Source of the DNA: JAYOFM01 sp038117225
Lineage (GTDB): Bacteria > Pseudomonadota > Alphaproteobacteria > Rhodospirillales > Casp-alpha2
Assembly (NCBI GenBank): GCA_038117225.1
Contig: JAYOFM010000041.1
Coordinates: forward strand, 1-28,946
Reading direction: 5' to 3'
Length of the DNA stretch: 28,946 nucleotides
Below, piece by piece: positions 7,619 to 14,415 of the stretch. The notes under the pieces were generated by a model, which saw only the letters and a program-made list of their open reading frames with translations, was not told the DNA's origin and did not search any database. Made by a program: the position numbers and the translations under genes. How positions within the stretch are numbered: position 1 is the first letter of the stretch; the number at the start of each line of letters is the position of its first letter.

Positions 7619-8478
7619 CAACGGCGCGCATTGTCCGCCCCCGGCGGAGTTTCATCTTCACGCCAGGTCTCAAGCCCGACATGTTTCCGAAAGCGCTGGC
7701 ATCCGGCGCCGACATCGTCTGTGTCGAACTGGAAGACGGCATCGCGCCCAAGGACAAGGACGTGGCCCGCGAGCGCGCCCTGGCGCTGTTCGCCGAGCCG
7801 CAGACGGATGATGGAGTCGAGCGGGTCGTGCGGATCAATTGCCTGCGCGAGGCGTTCGGGCTCGCCGACGTGCAGGCCATTCTTGCCACCGACACACCGC
7901 CACCGTCGTTGATGCTGCCCAAGGTGCGGACTCCGGACGAAATCCGCTGGCTGGACGACCTGTTAACCGAACGTGGTCACACCACCCGGTTGCAGGTCAT
8001 CATCGAAACCAACGCCGGGCTGGAAGCCGTACATGATATCGCCCGCGCAAGTGCGCGCATCGACGCGTTGTTGTTCGGCAGCGTCGACCTTTCCGCCGAA
8101 CTGCGTTGCAAGAACGCATGGGAACCAATGCTGTACGCGCGCTCACGCGTCGTTCATGCGGCGGCGGGCGAGGGTCTCGACGTCATCGACGTCCCGTTCC
8201 TGGACCTCAATGACATGGATGGCATGGTCGTGGAGGCGAGCCGCTCGCGAGACCTTGGTTTCAGCGGCAAGGGCGCCATTCATCCAAAGCAGATCGCGCC
8301 GCTGAACGGCGTGTTCACGCCGGACCAGGCAAGCATCGCGCACGCGCGGCGAATTATTCGGGCATTCGAGGACGCGGATACCGGACTGGTGATGATCGAC
8401 GGCAAGCTGATCGAGAAGCCGGTGCTGCGCGACATGCACCGCATCCTCTCTATCGCCGAGCGGGTTTCCGCCTTCTAA
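7615..8478 (+). CDS. CitE-like (HpcH/HpaI family) acyl-CoA lyase
   Basis: This 287-residue protein is a stand-alone CitE-like TIM barrel. It has VCVELEDGIAPKDK (Glu38, Asp41), VRINCLREA (Arg73), ETNAGL (Glu131), LLFGSVDLSAEL (Asp158) and GFSGKGAIHPKQI. Glu131 and Asp158 fit the Mg2+ ligands and Arg73 the substrate-carboxylate site of malyl-CoA, beta-methylmalyl-CoA and citramalyl-CoA lyases. It starts inside the stop of the MmgE/PrpD gene (ATGA) and is the last gene of the plus operon. Its TAA overlaps the stop of the opposing dehydrogenase gene (CTAA). Because no citrate lyase alpha or gamma subunits are present, a CoA-ester lyase or thioesterase role is favoured over citrate lyase. The exact substrate is open. 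Confidence 0.9.
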   Translation: MTTARIVRPRRSFIFTPGLKPDMFPKALASGADIVCVELEDGIAPKDKDVARERALALFAEPQTDDGVERVVRINCLREAFGLADVQAILATDTPPPSLMLPKVRTPDEIRWLDDLLTERGHTTRLQVIIETNAGLEAVHDIARASARIDALLFGSVDLSAELRCKNAWEPMLYARSRVVHAAAGEGLDVIDVPFLDLNDMDGMVVEASRSRDLGFSGKGAIHPKQIAPLNGVFTPDQASIAHARRIIRAFEDADTGLVMIDGKLIEKPVLRDMHRILSIAERVSAF

Positions 8479-9479
8479 TCGGCATCGCCAATTTCAAGAC
8501 AGACGTTCCGCGGCTCTTCCCCATTACCATAGCGGCGCAGGTTGTCGGCGACGAACTGCCAGCGCCGCTCCCGCATGGCTTGCGAGCGGGCGCTGCAATG
8601 GGGCGTCATGATGACGTTATCGAGGCTTTCAAACGGATACCGTGACGGCGTCGGGTCGGGGTCATCCGCCGACGGATACTGATACCAAACGTCGATCATG
8701 GCGCCGCCGATACGCTTTTCAGCCAACGCGTCGTAAAGTGCTCGTTCGTCGATGACGCGGCCCCGGCCGACGTTGATGAGAACACCGTCCGGCTTCATGG
8801 CGGCGAAACGGCCGGCGTCGAACAGATTCTGCGTCGAGTCGTCGAGTGGCAACGTGACCAACACGTAATCGCTTTCAGCCAGCAGATCGTCCAGGCCTTC
8901 CATGGCGGCGAACCGGTCAGGCTGCTCCACATCCGGTGCCGGTGCCCGCCGCGACACCGCATGCACCCGCATGCCGAAGGCGCGGGCGCGCTTCGCCACT
9001 TCGCGGCCGATGTGGCCGTAGCCAACGATGCCCAGCGTGCCGCCATACAGTTCGCGACGGCCCGGCCCCATCCCCGGCTTACGCCCTTCCCAGCCATGGC
9101 TTTTGAAGTGCGCCGACATTCCGGCAACACCGACCTCCATGTCGAGCAGTCCCGCCATGACGTATTCGGCGATGGCGATTTCATGCTCGAAGGTGTTGCA
9201 GACCTTGCATCCCGACGGCAGGGCGCTCTGGTCGACCCAGTCGAAACCGGTGAACGGGATATGATAGAGCTTCAGCTTCGCCAGAGCCGGAAAATCCCCG
9301 GCCGCGAACCGCCCGCCGACGATCACATCCGCCGTCGGCGCCAATTCCTTCAGGGCGTTCGGATCGTCATACTCCGACCAATGACTGATGGTCCAACCGT
9401 CGCCCAGTTGTTGGCTCACGTGCTCAACCCACGCGGACGTCTGGCCGCCGTAGAACAAGAGGTTCAACGGAGTGCTCAT
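8475..9479 (-). CDS. D-2-hydroxyacid dehydrogenase family protein
   Basis: The 334-residue protein has the Rossmann motif GIVGYGHIG (residues 150-158), Arg239 in INVGRGRVID and His294 in IMTPHCSARS, the Arg and His of the usual Arg-Glu-His set. The Glu position, normally in DVFxxEP, reads DVWYQYP with Tyr instead, loosely resembling formate dehydrogenase (DVWFPQP). After the second beta strand the sequence is HAVSRR rather than an acidic residue, which suggests NADP(H) preference. It should interconvert a 2-keto acid and a D-2-hydroxy acid, or oxidise a related compound. It is the last gene of the minus operon, 23 bases after the crotonase gene, with AAGGA upstream of ATG 9479. Family assignment is firm; reaction is not. 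Confidence 0.85.
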   Translation of the reverse strand: MSTPLNLLFYGGQTSAWVEHVSQQLGDGWTISHWSEYDDPNALKELAPTADVIVGGRFAAGDFPALAKLKLYHIPFTGFDWVDQSALPSGCKVCNTFEHEIAIAEYVMAGLLDMEVGVAGMSAHFKSHGWEGRKPGMGPGRRELYGGTLGIVGYGHIGREVAKRARAFGMRVHAVSRRAPAPDVEQPDRFAAMEGLDDLLAESDYVLVTLPLDDSTQNLFDAGRFAAMKPDGVLINVGRGRVIDERALYDALAEKRIGGAMIDVWYQYPSADDPDPTPSRYPFESLDNVIMTPHCSARSQAMRERRWQFVADNLRRYGNGEEPRNVCLEIGDAD

Positions 9480-9502
9480 AATCGGTCGTTCCTTGTCGTT
9501 GT

Positions 9503-10309
9503 TCAGGCGCCCTTGAAATCTGGCGCGCGCCGTTCGGCCATCGCCTTGACCCCTTCCTTGAAATCGTCGGTCGCGCGCAGGCGGGTCTGGATGGCCAGTT
9601 CATGGTCGGTGGCGGCGCGGACGCGATCGGCGAGCCCACGCCGCATGGTCGCCCGAGTTTCCATAACGCCGAGCGGTGAATTCCCCGCGATTTCGGCGGC
9701 CAGATTGAGCGCCGCCCCGCGCACCTCGTCCTGTGCGACCAGCACATCGGCGAGGCCCATGGCCAGCGCCTCGTCGCCCTTCACCCGGCGGCTGGTATAG
9801 AACATCAGCGCGGCGTTCTGCTTGCCGATGGCCTCGGTCAGCGTCACCGTCAGGCCGAAGCCGGGATGAAAGCCCAGGCGCGTGAAGTTCGCGGAAAACC
9901 GGGTTTCCGGACAGGCGACACGAAAATCCGGCACCATGGCGAGACCGAGCCCGCCGCCGATGGCGGCGCCGTGGATGGCGCCGATGATCGGTTTCGGAAA
10001 CTCGAACAGGCGAATCGCCTCCACATAGAGATGCTGCGCGCGCTGCTCCGGCGACCAATCCTTCAACTGCCCGGTGGAATCCAGATCGTCGCCGGAACCG
10101 AAATTGGCGCCGGCGCAGAAGGATTTGCCCTCCGCGCACAGCACCACGGCCCGACACGCCGCATCTTCGGTCAGTGCGGCCAACGCCTCGGCGATCTGAT
10201 TGATCAGCGCGATATCGAAGAAATTATGCGGCGGGCGGCGGATTTCGATGGTGGCGACAAAGTCGGCCAGATCGACACCGATATCGTCGAAGGTTGCGTA
10301 CTCGCTCAT
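9503..10309 (-). CDS. Crotonase-fold protein lacking both catalytic glutamates
   Basis: The 268-residue protein has the crotonase fold signals CAGANF (about residues 65-70) and HGAAIGGGLGLAM (113-125). At the two positions where hydratases carry glutamate it has Gly122 (GGGLG instead of GGGCE) and Phe142 (NFTRLGFHPG instead of PEILLGTIPG). Canonical hydration is therefore unlikely. Other crotonases with such changes act as isomerases, hydrolases, dehalogenases or C-C lyases. The gene lies 19 bases downstream of the acyl-CoA dehydrogenase gene, with GGAG before its ATG, so it is operonic with the dehydrogenase pair and probably works on their product. Family assignment is firm; annotation simply as enoyl-CoA hydratase would be unsafe. 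Confidence 0.88.
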   Translation of the reverse strand: MSEYATFDDIGVDLADFVATIEIRRPPHNFFDIALINQIAEALAALTEDAACRAVVLCAEGKSFCAGANFGSGDDLDSTGQLKDWSPEQRAQHLYVEAIRLFEFPKPIIGAIHGAAIGGGLGLAMVPDFRVACPETRFSANFTRLGFHPGFGLTVTLTEAIGKQNAALMFYTSRRVKGDEALAMGLADVLVAQDEVRGAALNLAAEIAGNSPLGVMETRATMRRGLADRVRAATDHELAIQTRLRATDDFKEGVKAMAERRAPDFKGA

Positions 10310-10328
10310 GTGTTACTCCGTTGGATGA

Positions 10329-11489
10329 TCAGCGCAGGCCGAGGCCGCGGGCGATGATGCCGCGTAGAATTTCCGTCGTGCCGCCCTGGATCGTCAGCTT
10401 GGGGGCGATTTTCAGGGCATGAGGAAGCAGTGCCTCGAAAGCCGCCCGGTCCTCCGCCGCCCCTTCGGCGAAGGTCGCGAGTTCGCGCGCCCGCGACGGC
10501 AGTGCCTGCTGCCAGAGCGTACCCAGGTCCTTGACGATGGAGCCTTGCAACACCGGCTCCTTGCCGGCCTGCAGCATGCCGTTGACCGACACCGACATGC
10601 GCCGCAGCGTATGCACCTGCGCCACCAATCGTCCGAGCCCCTCGGCTTCTCGTTTGTCTGGTTTGGGACCGAGGGCGCGCGCCAACTCGACGAGAATGTA
10701 GAAAGTCTCGAGGAACCGCTCGGGGCCGCTGCGCTCATAGGCAAGTTCGCTGGTCGCCTGCTTCCAGGCACCATCGACCTCGCCCAACAGGTGGTCTTCC
10801 GGCACCGGGCAGTCGGTAAACACGACTTCGTTGAACTCGCTGCCGCCGGCCATGCTGCGGATCGGATTAATGGCGATGCCCGGCGATTTCATATCGACGA
10901 CGAATTGGCTCAGGCCGTGGCGGCGGTTGTCCTCGGTCGGCGCCGACGTCCGAAACAGCCCAATCATGTAATCCGCGTTCTGAGCATTGGTAGTCCACAC
11001 CTTGGCGCCGTTGAGGACGTAGCCGTCGGCCGTCTTCGTCGCCTTGGCCTTGGCGGCGAACAGGTCGGAGCCGGAACCGGGTTCACTCATGCCGATGCAG
11101 AAACAGCATTCACCCCGCGTGATGCGGGGCAGGATGTCGGCCTTCATGTCCTCGGTGGCGTATTTGAGCAGCACCGGACCGCTTTGCCGATCGGCGTTAA
11201 AGTGGGCGCGCACGGGTGCGCTGACGGCACGGAATTCCTCGGTTACCACGTAGCGTTCCAGGAAGCTGCGCTCGTGACCGCCGTACCGTTTCGGCCATGT
11301 CATGCCGATCCAGCCCTTGGCGCCGACGCGGCGACTGAAATCGACGTCGTGTCCGTCGCCCAGCGGCGCCGTCACCGGATCAAAGCGGCCGGCCGCGATC
11401 TCTTCGGCCAGAAAATCTCGCACCTCGCGGCGCAGGTCCTCGGCCTCGGGGGGCAGGCGGACCGGATCGAAATGAATGGCGCCACTCAT
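10329..11489 (-). CDS. Acyl-CoA dehydrogenase, probable FAD/catalytic subunit of a heteromeric enzyme
   Basis: The 386-residue protein has the FAD motif CIGMSEPGSGSD (about residues 131-142), NGAKVWTTNAQ (160-170) and the C-terminal signature LTIQGGTTEILRGIIARGLGL. The canonical medium-chain Glu site is not obvious. Glu252 in LAYERSG lies where isovaleryl-CoA and long-chain enzymes carry their base, as in the two-gene heterotetrameric dehydrogenases of bacterial sterol side-chain degradation. ATG 11489 is chosen: it overlaps the upstream stop as ATGA and has GGTGG seven bases before it. The in-frame ATG at 11510 would add seven residues and lacks a site. It is followed by the crotonase gene. 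The pairing with the 11486-12535 product is inferred. Confidence 0.88.
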   Translation of the reverse strand: MSGAIHFDPVRLPPEAEDLRREVRDFLAEEIAAGRFDPVTAPLGDGHDVDFSRRVGAKGWIGMTWPKRYGGHERSFLERYVVTEEFRAVSAPVRAHFNADRQSGPVLLKYATEDMKADILPRITRGECCFCIGMSEPGSGSDLFAAKAKATKTADGYVLNGAKVWTTNAQNADYMIGLFRTSAPTEDNRRHGLSQFVVDMKSPGIAINPIRSMAGGSEFNEVVFTDCPVPEDHLLGEVDGAWKQATSELAYERSGPERFLETFYILVELARALGPKPDKREAEGLGRLVAQVHTLRRMSVSVNGMLQAGKEPVLQGSIVKDLGTLWQQALPSRARELATFAEGAAEDRAAFEALLPHALKIAPKLTIQGGTTEILRGIIARGLGLR

Positions 11490-12535
11490 CGTGATGCCAC
11501 CAATGGCCATAGATCATCGGCACCGCCGGCGGCGACCAATGCGCCCAGGCCGACCGCCCATTCGCTTTCCGAACCGAAATCATCCCGCCACGCCCACAGC
11601 CTGCGGGTGAAGCGGTGCATGATATGTTCGTCGGTGAAGCCGATGGCGCCGAGCGCCTGATGGGCGATCGCGGCGCCCGCGCCGGCGGCCACGCCGGCGC
11701 GGATTTTAGCCGCCGCCACTTCCAGGAATACGGCGGCGTCGAAGTTGTCCGCGTGATGAAGCGCATCGGCGGCGGATCCAGCGGCGGCGGCGGCGGCGGC
11801 GGCCTCGCCGGCGAGCCGGGCCAGGTTCTGCTGCACTGCCTGAAACTTGGCGATGGCGCGGCCGAAGGCCTTGCGCTCGTGCGCGTAGGCGACCGCAATA
11901 TCAAGCGTCGTCTGTAAGGCACCCGCCATCTGCTGTGCCCGCGCGGCGGCGCCCATCAACATGACATCTTCCGCCGCCAGACTGTTTGAAACACCGCCCA
12001 CGGCGACCGGCTTGACGCCATCGAACGTCACGGAGGCGACGTCATCACCGGCGATATTCAAACCCGCCGCCACAGTGCACGCCGACGTATCGACCAGCGC
12101 GACGCGGCGGCCATCCGCGCTTTCGGTCAAGATCGCCATGTGCGCACTTTCCGCGGCGAATGGGACGGCGTCGGCACGTCCACTCAGGATGCCGTCGGCC
12201 AGCGTGATCGCTCCGAGCGCAATGGTCATGGGGCCCGAAGGTGATGGCAGACCGCCTTCGGACAACAGCCAACCGGCAAGTAGCGTTTCCGCCAACGGCA
12301 CGGCGACCGCGTGGGAACCGGCGGTATGCAAAATATCGAAGCCGTCGGCAATGCCGGCGCCGGCGCCCCCCATATCGTCGGGCACCCAGGCCAGGGTCAG
12401 GCCGGAGTCCTCGAGTGCCCGCCAAAGGTTTTGTTTCCAACCATCATCGGCGGCATTGCTGATGGTCTGCGGGTCCGCCAAATCCCGAAAGATACGATCG
12501 GTGGTCTCGACGATGATATTATCGGACTGGCTCAT
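11486..12535 (-). CDS. Acyl-CoA dehydrogenase-like protein, probable non-catalytic partner subunit
   Basis: This 349-residue acyl-CoA dehydrogenase relative has the N-terminal domain (ALEDSGLTLAWVPDDMGGAG) and a C-terminal domain with YAHERKAFGRAIAKFQAVQQ and GAIGFTDEHIMHR. It lacks the SEPGxGSD FAD-loop of its neighbour. Adjacent divergent pairs of this kind form alpha2beta2 acyl-CoA dehydrogenases in which one chain supplies the base. ATG 12535 is preferred over the longer frame from 12601: GGAG lies a few bases upstream and a possible promoter at 12568-12594 would fall inside the longer reading. Residues encoded by 11781-11803 form a run of eight alanines from a pure GCG repeat. The stop overlaps the next start by four bases. 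It heads the minus operon. Confidence 0.84.
   Translation of the reverse strand: MSQSDNIIVETTDRIFRDLADPQTISNAADDGWKQNLWRALEDSGLTLAWVPDDMGGAGAGIADGFDILHTAGSHAVAVPLAETLLAGWLLSEGGLPSPSGPMTIALGAITLADGILSGRADAVPFAAESAHMAILTESADGRRVALVDTSACTVAAGLNIAGDDVASVTFDGVKPVAVGGVSNSLAAEDVMLMGAAARAQQMAGALQTTLDIAVAYAHERKAFGRAIAKFQAVQQNLARLAGEAAAAAAAAGSAADALHHADNFDAAVFLEVAAAKIRAGVAAGAGAAIAHQALGAIGFTDEHIMHRFTRRLWAWRDDFGSESEWAVGLGALVAAGGADDLWPLVASR
11781..11803. repeat. Pure GCG trinucleotide repeat encoding polyalanine
   Basis: Seven and two-thirds uninterrupted GCG units (23 bases) lie inside the dehydrogenase partner gene and encode eight consecutive alanines on the minus strand. Such tracts can slip by whole codons during replication without breaking the frame. 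The alanines fall in the helical C-terminal domain, where a run of alanine keeps helix but its length may vary between strains. Confidence 0.85.
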
Positions 12536-12567
12536 GGGACTCCGTCGCGCCTCTTCCGCGTGGCGCC

Positions 12568-12594
12568 AATATAGGTAGTGCTGCACGACAGCAA
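12568..12594 (-). promoter_or_regulatory. Possible promoter of the minus-strand dehydrogenase operon
   Basis: Read on the minus strand, TTGCTG (12594-12589) and TATATT (12573-12568) are 15 bases apart. The -10 is good, the -35 partial and the spacing short. Transcription would begin near 12561 and give a leader of about 26 bases to ATG 12535, consistent with that start rather than the longer reading from 12601. Confidence 0.35.
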
Positions 12595-12655
12595 AACCCA
12601 ATTACCTGATTTTGGCGTTTTTTTCGTGTGACCTATGCCGCCGCTGGGCGGGTCG

Positions 12656-12664
12656 TGTTATAGT
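12656..12664 (+). promoter_or_regulatory. Extended -10 promoter of the DctP-like gene
   Basis: TGTTATAGT combines the TGn extension with TATAGT, a five-of-six match to the -10 consensus. No convincing -35 lies upstream, which is usual for extended -10 promoters. A start near 12671 leaves a leader of about 39 bases containing AAGGGAGG before ATG 12710. Confidence 0.5.
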
Positions 12665-12709
12665 AATGGTACAAGCCGTGAAACGGCGACAAGGGAGGTT
12701 ACCCAGGGC

Positions 12710-13891
12710 ATGCGCAACGCGGTCATTGGACTGGTCGTCGGATTGGTCATCGGCATCGTGGTCGGCACCACGGTGGTGGCGCCGCGCATCGGCGCCAGCC
12801 TGTCGAACAAACTGGCAACCGCCGACGCCACGAAAGCCAAGACGAAAAAAAGCACGCCGGCCCAAACTGGCGCCAGCCCCGCTCCCCCATCCCCGGCATC
12901 AATGGCAACCGCGAAACCAACAGAGCCCGCGGCGCGCTGGCGCATGGCCAGCGCCTTCGCGGCGTCGCTGCCACAACTCGGCACGCTGGCGAAACGCGTT
13001 GAGACAGAGGCCTGGCGGATTTCCGGCGGGGAGTTCGAAATCGCCTTCAATGAGCCGGGCGCCCAGGTGCCAGTCGCGGAGATGTTCGACGCGGTCAAAT
13101 CGGGCGCCGTCGAGGCCGCCTTCGCCAGCCCCGGTCGTTGGCGTGACCGGGCGCCGGCGCTGGAACTGTTCGCCTCGGTGCCTTTCGGACCGTCGGCTCG
13201 GGAATACCTCGCGTGGCATTACTTCGGCGGCGGCCGCGAATTGTTCGACGCCCTGCATGAAAAACTTGGCGTGCACGGACTGATCTGCGGCATGGTGGCG
13301 CCGAGCGCCGCCGGCTGGTTCAGAAAGCGCATCCGTACCGTCGATGATCTGAAGGGCGTCCGCATGGCCGTCGACGGCTTGGGGGCGGCGGCGCTGGCGC
13401 GGCTGGGGGTTGAAACAACGGCGCTGGAACCGGGCGACATGTTCGTCGCGCTCGAAGCCGGCGGGCTCGATGCCGCCGCCTATTCCATGCCGGCCATCGA
13501 CGAGCGACTGGGCCTGCAACAGATGGCAAAACATTATTATTTCCCGGGCTGGCACCAGCCGGCGACATTGTTCCAATTGCTGATCAATCGCAATGCCTGG
13601 AACGCCCTCGACGGTCCGCGAAAGGCCCAACTGATAAGTGTCTGCGGCGACAACGTGCGCCACGGCCTCGCCGAGGGCGAGTCGCTTCAGTTCGCCGCCC
13701 TGAAACGCATCGCCGCCACCGGAGTACAGGTGCGGCGCTGGCCACGGCCGGTCCTGGAAGCCCTGCGCGAATCCTGGCGCGCCGTCGCCATCGAACGCGC
13801 TGCCGCCAACACGAACTTCAAGAAAGTGTGGAACTCCCTGGTCGCCTTCCGGACCGACTACGCCGTGTGGCGGGACCTGGACGGCCGTTGA
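12710..13891 (+). CDS. Membrane-anchored DctP/TakP-type TRAP substrate-binding protein
   Basis: The 393-residue protein starts with a hydrophobic glycine- and valine-rich segment (about residues 5-28, no cleavage site evident), then an Ala/Pro/Lys/Thr-rich linker to about residue 65. A DctP-family binding domain follows: FNEPGAQVPVAEMFDAVKSG, the TVDDLKGVRM segment, and YYFPGWHQPATLFQLLINRNAW, as in the keto-acid binder TakP. Such proteins capture organic acids in the periplasm for a TRAP transporter. Here the domain seems tethered to the inner membrane, and no DctQ or DctM genes are in the window. ATG 12710 is chosen over the longer frame from 12635 because AAGGGAGG precedes it and the anchor begins directly. 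It may serve a distant permease or act as a sensor; its ligand is unknown. Confidence 0.82.
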   Translation: MRNAVIGLVVGLVIGIVVGTTVVAPRIGASLSNKLATADATKAKTKKSTPAQTGASPAPPSPASMATAKPTEPAARWRMASAFAASLPQLGTLAKRVETEAWRISGGEFEIAFNEPGAQVPVAEMFDAVKSGAVEAAFASPGRWRDRAPALELFASVPFGPSAREYLAWHYFGGGRELFDALHEKLGVHGLICGMVAPSAAGWFRKRIRTVDDLKGVRMAVDGLGAAALARLGVETTALEPGDMFVALEAGGLDAAAYSMPAIDERLGLQQMAKHYYFPGWHQPATLFQLLINRNAWNALDGPRKAQLISVCGDNVRHGLAEGESLQFAALKRIAATGVQVRRWPRPVLEALRESWRAVAIERAAANTNFKKVWNSLVAFRTDYAVWRDLDGR

Positions 13892-14001
13892 CCAATTGAC
13901 CAGGATCAAGGACGGCAAGCTTGATGGTTGCAAAAACCGGCATGGCTCGGCAAGTTACCGCCAACGATCAATGAACCTTCTTTGCGAATTGGAGAGCAGA
14001 C

Positions 14002-14388
14002 ATGTTGCGTGATTGGAGACAGGGTTGTTTCGCCTCGGTGCTGGCGCTATTCGCGACAATGGCCGTGGCGCCGAATGCGGCCATGGCCGCCGATGGCAAG
14101 AAGGTCTTCAACAAGTGCAAGGCCTGCCACACGGTCAAGGAAGGCGGCAAGAACCGCGTTGGTCCGGCTTTATTTGGCATCGTCGGCCGCAAAAGCGCGT
14201 CGGTCGCGGGCTACAAATACTCCAAGGCGATGCAGGGCTGGGGCGGTACCTGGACCGAGGATAACCTGAAGACCTATCTGGAAAACCCGCGCAAGTTTAT
14301 CAAGGGCAACAAGATGGCGTTTCCCGGTTTGAAGAAGCCGGAAGAAATCGACGCAGTCATCGCCTTCATCAAGGCCGGCGGCAAGTAA
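14002..14388 (+). CDS. Periplasmic class I cytochrome c
   Basis: The 128-residue precursor has a Sec signal peptide ending near AMAA-DGKK (about residue 30). The haem attachment motif is CKACH (Cys39, Cys42, His43), with GPALFGIVGR after it and the likely methionine ligand Met105 in NKMAFPGLKK. The mature domain of about 98 residues matches small mono-haem cytochromes of the c2/c550/c552 type that shuttle electrons in the periplasm. ATG 14002 has GGAG seven bases upstream. It lies 110 bases after the DctP-like gene, with no clear terminator between, and converges on the TAXI gene. Which oxidase or dehydrogenase it serves cannot be told here. Confidence 0.93.
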   Translation: MLRDWRQGCFASVLALFATMAVAPNAAMAADGKKVFNKCKACHTVKEGGKNRVGPALFGIVGRKSASVAGYKYSKAMQGWGGTWTEDNLKTYLENPRKFIKGNKMAFPGLKKPEEIDAVIAFIKAGGK

Positions 14389-14400
14389 CCTCTGGCACGC

Positions 14401-14415
14401 CGCCGCCTCGCGGCG
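14401..14415. terminator. Short GC hairpin between convergent genes
   Basis: CGCCGC, loop CTC, GCGGCG forms a perfect six-base-pair stem in the 27-base gap between the cytochrome c and TAXI genes. No T-run follows on either strand. It could be a weak bidirectional terminator or a 3' end stabiliser, but GC-rich DNA makes such short stems by chance. Confidence 0.35.

Noticed and set aside
10419..11660. A 413-residue plus-strand open frame opposite the acyl-CoA dehydrogenase genes
   Set aside because: It mirrors two well-supported minus-strand genes in GC-rich DNA, has no recognisable domain, and its composition is that of an antisense shadow.
12618..12624. Run of seven T residues as part of a terminator
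   Set aside because: No GC-rich stem precedes it on the plus strand and no gene ends there; the flanking genes both start from this gap.
13910..13926. ATCAAG and CTTGAT arms downstream of the DctP-like gene
   Set aside because: A six-pair AT-rich stem with no T-run is too weak to be called a terminator.
12899..13933. A 344-residue minus-strand frame opposite the DctP-like gene
   Set aside because: The plus frame has an anchor and full binding domain with a promoter and ribosome site; the minus frame has neither.
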